From Ardenticatenales bacterium (GTDB lineage: Bacteria; Chloroflexota; Anaerolineae; Promineifilales; Promineifilaceae): 55,494 bases of DNA. The notes beneath the pieces were generated by a model. The model did not search any database. It worked only from the letters and a program-made list of their open reading frames with translations, and was not told the DNA's origin. Position 1 is the stretch's first letter, and every line of letters starts with the position of its first letter. Of this stretch, positions 8,742-18,105 are shown one piece after another. The stretch lies in assembly GCA_020634575.1 (NCBI GenBank), contig JACKBM010000046.1, forward strand, positions 1 through 55,494, in the 5' to 3' direction. Made by a program: the position numbers and the translations under genes.

Positions 8742-9437
8742 ATGAGTACATCTAAAAAATTGGCTCGCATCCTGGGCCTTGCCTTTCTGCTGCAATTTAT
8801 TACCTCGATTGTTAGTGGTTTAGGGTTACAGCCAGCCCTGGTTGTGCCTGGTGACATCCCGGCGACCATGGCAAACATCGCCGCGAAGCCCTGGCTGCTG
8901 CAAATCAATATTCTGGTGGATATGGCCACAGCGATGGGCATTGTGTTTCTGGGGGTGGCGCTGTACATCGCCCTGCGGGCGCAGAACCAGCTGGTCGCGC
9001 TGCTTGGCCTGGGGCTCTACATTCTGGAGGCCACTCTGCTGGCGGGCAGCCGGTTAGCTTCTTTCTGGCTGCTGCGTCTGAGTGAAGCTTATGTGGCGAC
9101 AGGGCAGCCCGCGGAGCTGGAGCTGTTGGCCAAAGTGGCTTTGGAATCGACGGATTTTGTCGGCCTCACCTTGCATGTGCTGGTCTTTTCTGTGGGGGCT
9201 ATCCTGTTCTATAGCCTGTTGTACCAGTCACGGATTGTGCCGCGCGCCCTTTCCTTGTGGGGTCTGGTGACGTTGCTGCCCATCTTATACGGAGTGGTTG
9301 GTGCCAGCCTGGGTTATACGTTGCCAGAATTCCTTTATCTGCCCTATATGCCCTTCGAGTTTGTGATGGGTCTCTGGATCCTGTTCAAAGGGTTTGCCGA
9401 GCGTCAGACAGAACAGCTGCAACTGGTCCCGGCTTGA
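8742..9437 (+). CDS. DUF4386 family membrane protein
   Basis: A 231-residue polytopic membrane protein with about six hydrophobic segments. The start KKLARILGLAFLLQF, the WLLQINILVDMATAMG segment and the LPFE-type C-terminal region match the DUF4386 family, which is often seen beside stress or regulatory genes but has no known activity. The ATG at 8742 is preceded by GGAG at a good distance; another ATG four codons upstream has no ribosome site. The gene is monocistronic, converges on the nitroreductase-family gene and shares a bidirectional terminator with it. Confidence 0.85.
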   Translation: MSTSKKLARILGLAFLLQFITSIVSGLGLQPALVVPGDIPATMANIAAKPWLLQINILVDMATAMGIVFLGVALYIALRAQNQLVALLGLGLYILEATLLAGSRLASFWLLRLSEAYVATGQPAELELLAKVALESTDFVGLTLHVLVFSVGAILFYSLLYQSRIVPRALSLWGLVTLLPILYGVVGASLGYTLPEFLYLPYMPFEFVMGLWILFKGFAERQTEQLQLVPA

Positions 9438-9529
9438 GTTCTGGCTCTTGAAGCCGCGAGGTCAGATCCGGCCGGTTGTCGACCCATCCGTCACATTGCC
9501 CGAACTGCCAGAAGATGCGGTGTTATCTG

Positions 9530-9561
9530 GAACAGGAGCGCGACCGGTCACGCTCCTGTTC
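9530..9561. terminator. Bidirectional hairpin between convergent genes
   Basis: An 11-bp perfect stem (9530-9540 and 9551-9561) encloses a 10-nt loop. It lies between the convergent genes ending at 9437 (+) and 9568 (-). There is no long T tract, so it may act as a weak terminator or an mRNA 3'-end stabiliser. Confidence 0.5.
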
Positions 9562-9567
9562 GGCTGG

Positions 9568-10002
9568 CTAGATTGGCTCAGCCACAAAAACCGGGATCAG
9601 GCGATCGGTCTTTTCCTGGTATTCCGCATAAGGCGGATAAGCGGCCACTGCAATTTCCCACAATCTGGCTCTTTCGGCTGGATCCGTGACTTCGCGGGCG
9701 CGCATGTCGTAGACATCGGCCATGTCGCGAATCTCGACGGCGGGATCCGCCTTCAGGTTGTAATACCATTGCGGATGGGTGGGCGCGCCGCCGCGGGAGG
9801 CGATGAGAATGTAGCTGTCGCCAGCCTTTGCCTTCATCAATGGTGTTTTGCGTACCGCGCCGGATTTGCGACCGCGATGGGTCACGATGATGACTGGCAG
9901 GCCACTGTCGCGCAAGGTAGTGCCTTCCGTGCCGCCGCTACTCTCATACAGGTCGACCTGGTTGGCCACCCATTCACTGGGGCTGGGAATGTATTCGCTC
10001 AT
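9568..10002 (-). CDS. F420H2-dependent quinone reductase / deazaflavin-dependent nitroreductase family protein
   Basis: A 144-residue protein of the Ddn-like split-barrel family (PF04075 type), whose studied members transfer hydride from reduced F420 to quinones or nitro compounds. Diagnostic stretches are VIIVTHRGRKSGAVRKTPL near residues 37-56, SRGGAPTHPQWYYNL near 70 and AYPPYAEYQEKT near 120. The ATG at 10002 has AAGGAG immediately upstream; the open frame extends to 10032. It follows the nucleoside-hydrolase-like gene by only 2 bp and is probably cotranscribed with it. It implies that the host makes or imports F420. Confidence 0.9.
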   Translation of the reverse strand: MSEYIPSPSEWVANQVDLYESSGGTEGTTLRDSGLPVIIVTHRGRKSGAVRKTPLMKAKAGDSYILIASRGGAPTHPQWYYNLKADPAVEIRDMADVYDMRAREVTDPAERARLWEIAVAAYPPYAEYQEKTDRLIPVFVAEPI

Positions 10003-10004
10003 GA

Positions 10005-10904
10005 TTAACTCCTTTCCGCCTGCCGGGCCCACTGCGCCAGCTTGGCGAAGAAATCCTCGTGGATAAAGCGGGTGTTCATATCGTCATAGACGCGGATCGG
10101 CCGGTGCTCGCCAGTGTGGCGATAATGCATGGACGGTTCAAACTGGGGCGCCGGTTGCCAGCGCCAGCGCCCGCATTCCGGATACATCATCACGCCAACG
10201 GCCGGTGAATCCCCCAGCGATCGGTATTCGATGGGGCCGGACCGATTGTATCTGTTGTTGAACTCGATCACCTGCTCCACCAGGTAACGTCCCAATTCGC
10301 CATGCGGATGGACCCGCTCAAACAGCTCGGCGTAGCTCACCCCCATCGTCCGGTAAACGGTGCTGGGGATCTGCCAGACCTCCACCTGCGAGGCCAGGAC
10401 CACATTGGCGGCGTGGATGTCGTTGGACAGGTTAAATTCGTAGCCGCCCAGCGGCCAGGCGCCGCCGCCAATCCAGATCACCTTAACTTTGGGCGTATCA
10501 ATACGTGGCTCCATTAACAAAGCGGCAGCCATATCGGTCAGCGGACCGTAAAAGGCGACAAAGAGTGGGCGCTCATCATCTTTGAGCGCTTCCTCGATGA
10601 TGAGCTGAGCCCCAGGCGAAGGCACGGGCGTCTGCTCATCCGGCAGACCATGGGACGCGCCATGCTCGACCCGCACGCGCCCTTCCCAATCCATCAGCTT
10701 CAGCAGCAGCAGGATCTCGTCGTAACTCTCCTGTTCGCTGGTTTCACTGCGGCGGGTACCAAAATGGGCCGAGATGAGACCGCGGATGTCAAAGTAAGGC
10801 GTGAGCAGAGCGTGGACGATAGCGTACTGGTCGTCCGCTTCATTTTTGGCGTCGGTGTTGACGATGACGCGGATGCGGTCCTTGTCGGCAAAGTCGTAAA
10901 GCAT
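10005..10904 (-). CDS. Nucleoside hydrolase-like protein
   Basis: A 299-residue protein of the inosine/uridine-preferring nucleoside hydrolase superfamily. The N-terminal RVIVNTDAKNEADDQYA segment (about residues 10-26) corresponds to the family's metal-binding DxDxxxDD motif. It carries Asn in place of the first Asp. FVAFYGPLTDMAAAL near 140 and FNLSNDIHAANVVL near 185 are family-like, the latter placing Asn-Asp where the family contacts ribose and calcium. It probably hydrolyses an N-glycosidic bond, but the changed first ligand makes the substrate uncertain. The ATG at 10904 has an AGGAGG site. It forms an operon with the downstream F420-dependent reductase relative. Confidence 0.82.
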   Translation of the reverse strand: MLYDFADKDRIRVIVNTDAKNEADDQYAIVHALLTPYFDIRGLISAHFGTRRSETSEQESYDEILLLLKLMDWEGRVRVEHGASHGLPDEQTPVPSPGAQLIIEEALKDDERPLFVAFYGPLTDMAAALLMEPRIDTPKVKVIWIGGGAWPLGGYEFNLSNDIHAANVVLASQVEVWQIPSTVYRTMGVSYAELFERVHPHGELGRYLVEQVIEFNNRYNRSGPIEYRSLGDSPAVGVMMYPECGRWRWQPAPQFEPSMHYRHTGEHRPIRVYDDMNTRFIHEDFFAKLAQWARQAERS

Positions 10905-11084
10905 AGGTTCCTCCTGGCTTCTGACCGCCATTGTGGCGCGAAATCGAGCTGGAAGCAATCTCAAACTATCATCAAACCCCATACACATTTGCTACATATT
11001 TGCCGCTTATCCTCTGGATCAATGATGAATTAACCAATCAAGCGTCTGTCAGACAACAGGCGAACAAATTAAGGAGAAAGTGAG

Positions 11085-11249
11085 ATGTTCTGGAAAGTTA
11101 TTGGTGGTGTGATGGCCTTTTTCGGTGCGGTGTTCCTGGCGCTGGCCCTGGTTGTGGTCGCAGCCCTGACGATGGCCGGTGTCGCGGTTGGCTCGTTGGT
11201 GGAATCGCTGGATGTCAGCACGGTCCAGGTGACCGACGATACGGGGTGA
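11085..11249 (+). CDS. Small membrane protein; probable N-terminal half of a frameshifted gene
   Basis: This 54-residue frame starts at an ATG with an excellent AAGGAG site (11071-11076). It encodes one hydrophobic helix (residues about 6-38) followed by VESLDVSTVQVTDDTG. It stops in TGA at 11247, overlapping a GTG start in another frame. Its last residues run directly into the sense of the next frame (VTESYTIEELANDPERLEI). Adding one base in the G run at about 11243-11246 would join the two. I therefore read both frames as one protein of about 180 residues, interrupted by a frameshift or a sequencing error. Confidence 0.55.
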   Translation: MFWKVIGGVMAFFGAVFLALALVVVAALTMAGVAVGSLVESLDVSTVQVTDDTG

Positions 11250-11629
11250 CCGAGAGCTACACGATTGAAGAGCTGGCCAACGACCCTGAGCGGCTGGAGA
11301 TTTACGGCACGAACGGCGAGCAGGTCACCATCGACCTCTCCATCCCCCAGATTACGATCAAGGAAGGTGGCGCCAACGGCGAGCAAGTTGTAATCGCCAG
11401 TGGCTCCAGTGTGACCGTCAGCCCGGACGTACCGCAGATTCGTATCGACGGGCGTGACTTTGACAACTTCGATGGTGGCTCTCTCTGGCGCCCCATCGGC
11501 AGTTTCTTCCGCGGCCTGTTCAACCTGGTTACCTGGGCGCTGATTATCGGCTGCCTCTGGTTACTCTTCCGCAAACGGCCGGAAACGGTGCAGACTCCGG
11601 TCGAAAAGAAAATGGACGCGACTGCGTAA
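11246..11629 (+). CDS. Membrane-associated hypothetical protein; probable C-terminal half of a frameshifted gene
   Basis: This 127-residue frame opens with GTG at 11246, overlapping the previous TGA. It holds two similar beta-strand blocks (GTNGEQVTIDLSIPQITI and GANGEQVVIASG), then DFDNFDGGSLWRPIG and a C-terminal hydrophobic helix (about residues 93-112) ending in a basic tail. No independent ribosome site precedes the GTG, so it is either translationally coupled or, more likely, the continuation of the 11085 frame. The protein would have a membrane helix at each end with a small soluble domain between. Family not recognised. It is followed by a terminator-like hairpin. Confidence 0.6.
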   Translation: MTESYTIEELANDPERLEIYGTNGEQVTIDLSIPQITIKEGGANGEQVVIASGSSVTVSPDVPQIRIDGRDFDNFDGGSLWRPIGSFFRGLFNLVTWALIIGCLWLLFRKRPETVQTPVEKKMDATA

Positions 11630-11663
11630 GCGACGATTGCGTAAACGCTAGAAAAGCAGCGTT

Positions 11664-11694
11664 GGGCCCGGGGGCCGCAGTACCCGGGCCCTTT
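11664..11694 (+). terminator. Hairpin terminator after the split membrane-protein gene
   Basis: The arms GGGCCCGGG (11664-11672) and CCCGGGCCC (11683-11691) form a 9-bp stem with a 10-nt loop followed by TTTA. The U run is short, so efficiency is uncertain. Confidence 0.5.
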
Positions 11695-11752
11695 ACGCGT
11701 TAGGTAAGGGAATGGCCTGTCAATATGGTCGGACACTTCACCACCTCTTTCG

Positions 11753-11870
11753 CGTCGTCATCCCCGCGAAAGCGGGGATCCAGGTTCCGTTTGTTGCGCC
11801 AAAGCCACTTCCCGGAACTCAGCACACGATAAGCGCCATATGGATCCCCGCCTTCGCGGGGATGACGTCG
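11753..11870. repeat. REP-like inverted pair
   Basis: Two 30-bp arms (11753-11782 and 11841-11870) are inverted copies of each other with about two mismatches and a 58-bp spacer. Each arm contains its own small hairpin (CCCCGCGAAAGCGGGG and CCCCGCCTTCGCGGGG). This is the layout of a bacterial interspersed REP pair. A relative of the same unit lies near 35847-35876. The short open frame through it is not a gene. Confidence 0.8.
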
Positions 11871-11952
11871 GGAGATACGGGTGTAGCATTGGGTGAGCCC
11901 CATGTTAAAATTTGATACAGTTGACGCATTAGTCCCCAGGAGTATGGCTGCG

Positions 11953-12660
11953 ATGGCCAAGATTCTGATTGTCGAAGATGAACCCCAGATTGTGCGCGCT
12001 TTGCGGCTCTACCTGGAGCGGGCCGGCTACAGCGCCGTCGCTGTGCATGATGGCGCCCAGGCCATTCCCGCCTTCCGTCAAGAAAAGCCGGACCTCATCC
12101 TGCTGGACCTCAATTTGCCCAACCGGGATGGCGTCGACATCTGCCGGGCTATCCGCCGCGACTCGGGTGTACCGATCATTATGGTGACGGCGCGGAGCGA
12201 AGAAATGGACCGGCTGATCGGCCTGGAAATCGGGGCGGATGATTATGTGGTCAAGCCATTTTCGCCACGGGAAGTGGTGGCCCGCGTGCGGGCGGTCCTG
12301 CGGCGCGTCGGCGGCGACATGGGGGACACCCACATCGTACGGGCCGGCGCCCTGCTGCTGGACACCGCTGCCTTTCGCGTCTGGCTGTCAGAATCACCTG
12401 TCTCACTGACCCAATCAGAGTTTGAGATTTTGCTGGCGCTGGCGCGGCACCAGGGCCATGTCCTGAGCCGCAACCAGCTGCTGGAGGAGACCCAGGGCAT
12501 TGCCTATGAAGGGTATGAGCGGACCATAGACCAGCATATCAAGAACCTGCGCCGCAAGTTAAGGCAGGCGGGCGGCGCGGGTAAGCTGATTGAGACAGTC
12601 TACGGCCTGGGGTACCGGCTGGACGCCCCGGCTGCTGGAGCTGAGAGTCATGTTGCGTAG
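11953..12660 (+). CDS. OmpR/PhoB-family response regulator
   Basis: A 235-residue two-domain regulator. The receiver domain (about residues 1-115) has the acidic pair in ILIVEDEP, phospho-acceptor D52 in LLDLNLP, T in VTAR and K in KPFSP. The C-terminal winged-helix DNA-binding domain (about 128-230) ends in the typical TIDQHIKNLRRKL and ETVYGLGYRL elements. AGGAG at 11938-11942 lies ten bases before the ATG at 11953, which is preferred over the ATG at 11944. Its 3' end overlaps the histidine kinase gene by 11 bp, so the pair is cotranscribed and almost certainly a cognate system. Its target genes are not apparent; the split membrane-protein gene lies upstream. Confidence 0.95.
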   Translation: MAKILIVEDEPQIVRALRLYLERAGYSAVAVHDGAQAIPAFRQEKPDLILLDLNLPNRDGVDICRAIRRDSGVPIIMVTARSEEMDRLIGLEIGADDYVVKPFSPREVVARVRAVLRRVGGDMGDTHIVRAGALLLDTAAFRVWLSESPVSLTQSEFEILLALARHQGHVLSRNQLLEETQGIAYEGYERTIDQHIKNLRRKLRQAGGAGKLIETVYGLGYRLDAPAAGAESHVA

Positions 12661-14002
12661 CCTCTGGTTTCGCCTGACCGGCACCGTCGTCGCCCTGGTC
12701 GTCTTTACCCTGGGGCTGGCCCTCGTGGCGACCCTGTTTATCGGCGGGCGGCAGCTGGCGCAGTTCATCCAGAATACCTCGGATGAGATCATTCAGATCA
12801 CGGCGCCAACCGAATTGCTGGATGGCGGTGGCGGGCCTAATGCGCCTGACACGCCGGTGGTGGTGGCCCCGGCCGATACCCAGATCAACGATGGCCCCCC
12901 CGGCGGCGTCGCCCTCACCGATGGCGCCGGCAACGGCGTTGTCATTAACGAGGACGGCAGCATCACGCTGAATGCGGATGAGTCGCCCGTCAGCCAGATC
13001 AATGTGCAGATCCCGGCCATTGTGCAGAGCCAGGCCAACCAGCTGGCCCAGGATATCGGCAGCACGGTGTTGGTCACCGTCAGTGTCGCCGCTTTGCTGG
13101 CGGTGTTGGCCGCCACCTGGCTATTCTGGCAGATCACCCGCCCGCTGGCCCGGCTGCGCGATGCCGCTGAACAGGTCGCCGGCGGCAATCTTGAAGCGCG
13201 GGTCAAGATTCGTACGAAGGACGAAGTTGGCCGGGTTGGCCTGGCTTTCAACCATATGGCCGGCGAACTCCAGCGCCAGGAAGGGCTGCGCAAACAGATG
13301 GTGGCTGATATTGCCCACGAACTGCGCACGCCGCTGACCGTCATGCAGGCTAACCTGGAAGCGATGGCTGATGAGCTGTTGCCCGCCTCACCCGAAGAGC
13401 TGGCGGGTTTGCATCACGAGGTTTTGAGCCTTTCGCGGATGGTCGAAGATTTGCGCCTGCTCTCGTTGGCCGATGCGGGACAGTTACAGATTGAACCGGC
13501 GCGTCTGGATGCGAATGAGCTGGTGGAGACGGCGGTGCGCCGGCAGAGCGCCCGAGCGCAGGCTGCCGGTGTGCGGTTGGAGGCGTCGCTGGCCGGGCGG
13601 CCGGCGCCCGTTGAGGGGGACGCGGAGAAATTGCAGCAGGTCCTGGCTAACCTGATCGCCAACTCCCTGCGCTTTACCCCGGCCGGTCGGCGTGTGCTGG
13701 TCAGCACCCAGGTCAACCGCCAGAATGTCATCCTCTCAGTGGCCGATGAAGGGCCGGGTGTTGATGCGGCCGACTTGCCCAACCTGTTTGCCCGCTTTTA
13801 CAAGGGAGACCCGGCGCGTAGCCGGGCAGATGGCGGCTCCGGCCTGGGGCTGGCTATCGTCAGGCAGTTGGTGGAATTACATGGGGGGCAGGTCAGCGCG
13901 GCTTTGCCACCGGCCGGTGGTCTCACCATCAGGATCCAGCTGCCGCTGGCTGTGACGGCGCCAAAACGCGCTGGCCTGCCTCAATTTGTCAGTCGTCGTT
14001 AG
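12650..14002 (+). CDS. Sensor histidine kinase (HAMP-HisKA-HATPase_c)
   Basis: A 450-residue membrane kinase. TM1 is at about residues 8-30 and TM2 at about 140-165. Between them lies an extracytoplasmic segment of about 110 residues rich in Asp, Gly, Asn and Pro, with no recognisable sensor fold. HAMP follows at about 165-215. The phospho-accepting H223 sits in ADIAHELRTPLT. The ATPase N box (ANLIANSLRFTP), G1 (DEGPGVD) and G2 (GGSGLGLAIVRQLV) are intact, so it should be active. It overlaps the regulator gene and is convergent with folD, sharing 4 bp at the stop codons (13999-14002). The stimulus is unknown. Confidence 0.94.
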   Translation: MLRSLWFRLTGTVVALVVFTLGLALVATLFIGGRQLAQFIQNTSDEIIQITAPTELLDGGGGPNAPDTPVVVAPADTQINDGPPGGVALTDGAGNGVVINEDGSITLNADESPVSQINVQIPAIVQSQANQLAQDIGSTVLVTVSVAALLAVLAATWLFWQITRPLARLRDAAEQVAGGNLEARVKIRTKDEVGRVGLAFNHMAGELQRQEGLRKQMVADIAHELRTPLTVMQANLEAMADELLPASPEELAGLHHEVLSLSRMVEDLRLLSLADAGQLQIEPARLDANELVETAVRRQSARAQAAGVRLEASLAGRPAPVEGDAEKLQQVLANLIANSLRFTPAGRRVLVSTQVNRQNVILSVADEGPGVDAADLPNLFARFYKGDPARSRADGGSGLGLAIVRQLVELHGGQVSAALPPAGGLTIRIQLPLAVTAPKRAGLPQFVSRR

Positions 14003-14895
14003 GCCGGCGCACCAGCCTTCAATTCATCCCGCCGTTTGGCTGCTGTCACCGTGTTGTGCAGCAGTGAGGCGATCGTCATTGGGCCGACGCCGCCCGGTAC
14101 CGGCGTGATGTAACCGGCCACCTTCTCCGCCGACTCAAACTCCACATCGCCGACCAGCCGGTAGCCGCGCTTGCGGGTGGCGTCGTCGACCTTGTTGATG
14201 CCGACGTCGATCACGACGCAGCCGGGCTTCAACTGGTCGCCGCTGACGTAGTTCGGCCGGCCGATCGCCACCACGACGATGTCCGCCTCTTTCAGATGGG
14301 CGGTCAGATCCTGGGTGCGGCTGTGGCAGACGGTGACGGTGGCGTTGGCGTTCAACAGCAGCAGGGCAATCGGCATGCCGACCAGGCTGGAGCGGCCCAC
14401 CACGACAGCCCGTTTGCCGCTGATCTCGACTCCGGTTTCCTTAAGTAGTGTCATGATGCCCAGCGGTGTCGCCGGCACGACGTAGGCATCCCGACCGCGG
14501 GCGGCCAGGCCGCCCAGGTTGTGCAGATGCAGGCCGTCAACATCTTTGACCGGGTCGATGAGGTCGATTACCCGAGTGGCGACCAGACCGTCCGGCAGGG
14601 GAAGCTGCACCAGAATGCCATCCACTTCATCATCATCAGTCAATTTCTGCACGAGTGCTTCGACTTCAGCCTGGCTGGTCGTCGCCGGCAGCTCGTAACT
14701 CTGCGTTTCCATGCCCACTTCCAGGCAGGATTTGTGCTTGGAGCGGACGTAGAAATGGGAGGCCGGGTCATCCCCGACCAGAACGGTCGCCAGACAGGGC
14801 ACGCGGCCGGTTTCAGCCTTCATCGCCGCAACCAACTCTTTTACGTCCGCGCGGACATGTTCAGCGACGGATTTTCCATCAATCAATGTTGCCAT
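13999..14895 (-). CDS. folD: Bifunctional methylene-THF dehydrogenase / methenyl-THF cyclohydrolase
   Basis: A 298-residue canonical FolD, interconverting 5,10-methylene-, 5,10-methenyl- and 10-formyl-tetrahydrofolate in the cytosol. The active-site segment YVRSKHK carries the catalytic lysine K53 with Y49; VQLPLP, KDVDGLH and the C-terminal signature PVPGGVGPMTIA are all present. The NADP-binding region contains VVVGRSSLVGMP. The ATG at 14895 has only a weak AGGT-type site; the frame stays open upstream through a repeat. It lies 119 bp downstream of fhs, separated by an inverted repeat, and may be cotranscribed with fhs and the divergent folD homologue. Confidence 0.96.
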   Translation of the reverse strand: MATLIDGKSVAEHVRADVKELVAAMKAETGRVPCLATVLVGDDPASHFYVRSKHKSCLEVGMETQSYELPATTSQAEVEALVQKLTDDDEVDGILVQLPLPDGLVATRVIDLIDPVKDVDGLHLHNLGGLAARGRDAYVVPATPLGIMTLLKETGVEISGKRAVVVGRSSLVGMPIALLLLNANATVTVCHSRTQDLTAHLKEADIVVVAIGRPNYVSGDQLKPGCVVIDVGINKVDDATRKRGYRLVGDVEFESAEKVAGYITPVPGGVGPMTIASLLHNTVTAAKRRDELKAGAPA

Positions 14896-14913
14896 TGTAA
14901 ATACCTTTTTTTG

Positions 14914-15000
14914 CCGCAGATTACGCAGATTAAGAGGATTTTTGGAGAACTCGCTCAGTTTGCGAGTTCTCCCCATCCCACAAATCTGCGTAATCTGCGG
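14914..15000. repeat. Nested inverted repeat between fhs and folD
   Basis: The outer arms are an 18-bp perfect inverted repeat (14914-14931 and 14983-15000; CCGCAGATTACGCAGATT). Inside sits a second 11-bp perfect stem (14944-14954 and 14962-14972). It fills almost the whole fhs-folD gap. It may be an interspersed palindromic element that doubles as a transcript-processing hairpin. Confidence 0.75.
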
Positions 15001-15014
15001 CCAGATCTCTTCTC

Positions 15015-16919
<1,905 letters not shown>

Positions 16920-16938
16920 CTATTCAATTCTCCTGAAG

Positions 16939-17856
16939 TCAGACTGTTTTTTCGTACAACTGCTTTTGCGTTTCCGTGGCAAAAACAGTATTGCGCATCA
17001 GTAAGGCGAGGGTAATGGGGCCAACGCCGCCCGGCACCGGGGTGATCCAGCCGGCTACTTCGGCCACAGAGTCAAAGTCAACGTCGCCGACCAGGCGGGA
17101 TCGGGGTTTACCTTCCGCATCGGTCAGCGGCTCACCGGCCGCATCCAGGGCCGGCACCGGGTTCAGCCCCACATCGATCACCACCGCCCCTTCCTTAACC
17201 ATGTCCGCGGTGATGATTCCCGGCTGGTCCAGGGCCACGATCAGGGCATCCGCTGCCCGAGTGTGGCGCGGCAGGTCAATGGTGCCCAGGTGACAGTTGG
17301 TGACCGTGGCCAGCTCCGCCATTAGATGCAGGGCGATTGGCTTGGCCACGACTTCATCCTGGCACAGGATCGTCACTTCTATGCCGGCCAGGTTCAGGCC
17401 GGTTTCCTTGAGCAGCTTGATGGCGGCCATTGAGGTGCAGGGGGCCAGGTCAATTTCGTTATAAATTGCTTTGCCGATATTGGCCGGATGCATCCCCTCA
17501 ACATCTTTGTAGGGTGAAATGGCGGCCTGTAGCTGGTGCAGGCTGAGATGCGGCGGGATGGGTCGTTGCAGGATGATGCCGGTGACGTTGCGATTGACGT
17601 TTAGGGCCTGGATCGCGGCCAGGAGCCGGTCCTGGGAAATGGAGGGATCAAATTGGCGATTTTCAAAGGTGATGCCCAACTGCTCGGCGATCCGGCGCTG
17701 GTTGCGGACATAGAGTTCGATGCTGAAGTCGCCGGACAGGTCGATCGAGACAAGGTAGGGTTCCCAGTGGGTCAGGCGCAGGTCGGCAGCCCGCCGGGAC
17801 ACATCAGCATAGATCGATTGGGAAAGGTCTTTACCTAGGAGCAGCTTAGCGGGCAT
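16939..17856 (-). CDS. Divergent FolD homologue lacking the catalytic lysine
   Basis: A 305-residue FolD-family protein. The fold is clear: LQRPIPPHLSLHQLQ, KDVEGMHPANIG, the Rossmann segment and the PVPGGVGPITLALLM signature. However, the position equivalent to the cyclohydrolase lysine is Gln (YVRNQRR, Q53), and the usual KDVDG is KDVEG. In human MTHFD1 the Lys56-to-Gln change removes cyclohydrolase but not dehydrogenase activity. This protein may therefore be a dehydrogenase-only enzyme or act on another C1 carrier; that is inference. The Rossmann loop reads LCQDEVVAKP instead of GRSxxVGxP, so cofactor use may also differ. The ATG at 17856 has GGAGG upstream. It is the first gene of the fhs operon. 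Confidence 0.88.
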   Translation of the reverse strand: MPAKLLLGKDLSQSIYADVSRRAADLRLTHWEPYLVSIDLSGDFSIELYVRNQRRIAEQLGITFENRQFDPSISQDRLLAAIQALNVNRNVTGIILQRPIPPHLSLHQLQAAISPYKDVEGMHPANIGKAIYNEIDLAPCTSMAAIKLLKETGLNLAGIEVTILCQDEVVAKPIALHLMAELATVTNCHLGTIDLPRHTRAADALIVALDQPGIITADMVKEGAVVIDVGLNPVPALDAAGEPLTDAEGKPRSRLVGDVDFDSVAEVAGWITPVPGGVGPITLALLMRNTVFATETQKQLYEKTV

Positions 17857-18105
17857 AAAACCTCCATTGTGGGTCAGGCAAGCCTGCGGACTTGCGACGG
17901 ATCGACGTAGGCTGTGACGCGTTGGCTTGTCGGCTGGTATACAGCCAATTTGATATACTTGTCAAGAGTAATGCAAGGAAATGGGTGCCCGAAGTGAATT
18001 AAGTAATCGGGCATCACGAAAACTGTCACCTAAAGCGGCCGCCTGGCGCGGGCCGCAGCGATGGCCATCGCGGCCCTATTTGTTCCCTGTTTCAGGAGTG
18101 ATGTG

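Noticed and set aside
11712..11960. Short frames encoding IPAFAGMT-like peptides
   Set aside because: They are translations of the REP-like inverted pair, a common source of false small genes.
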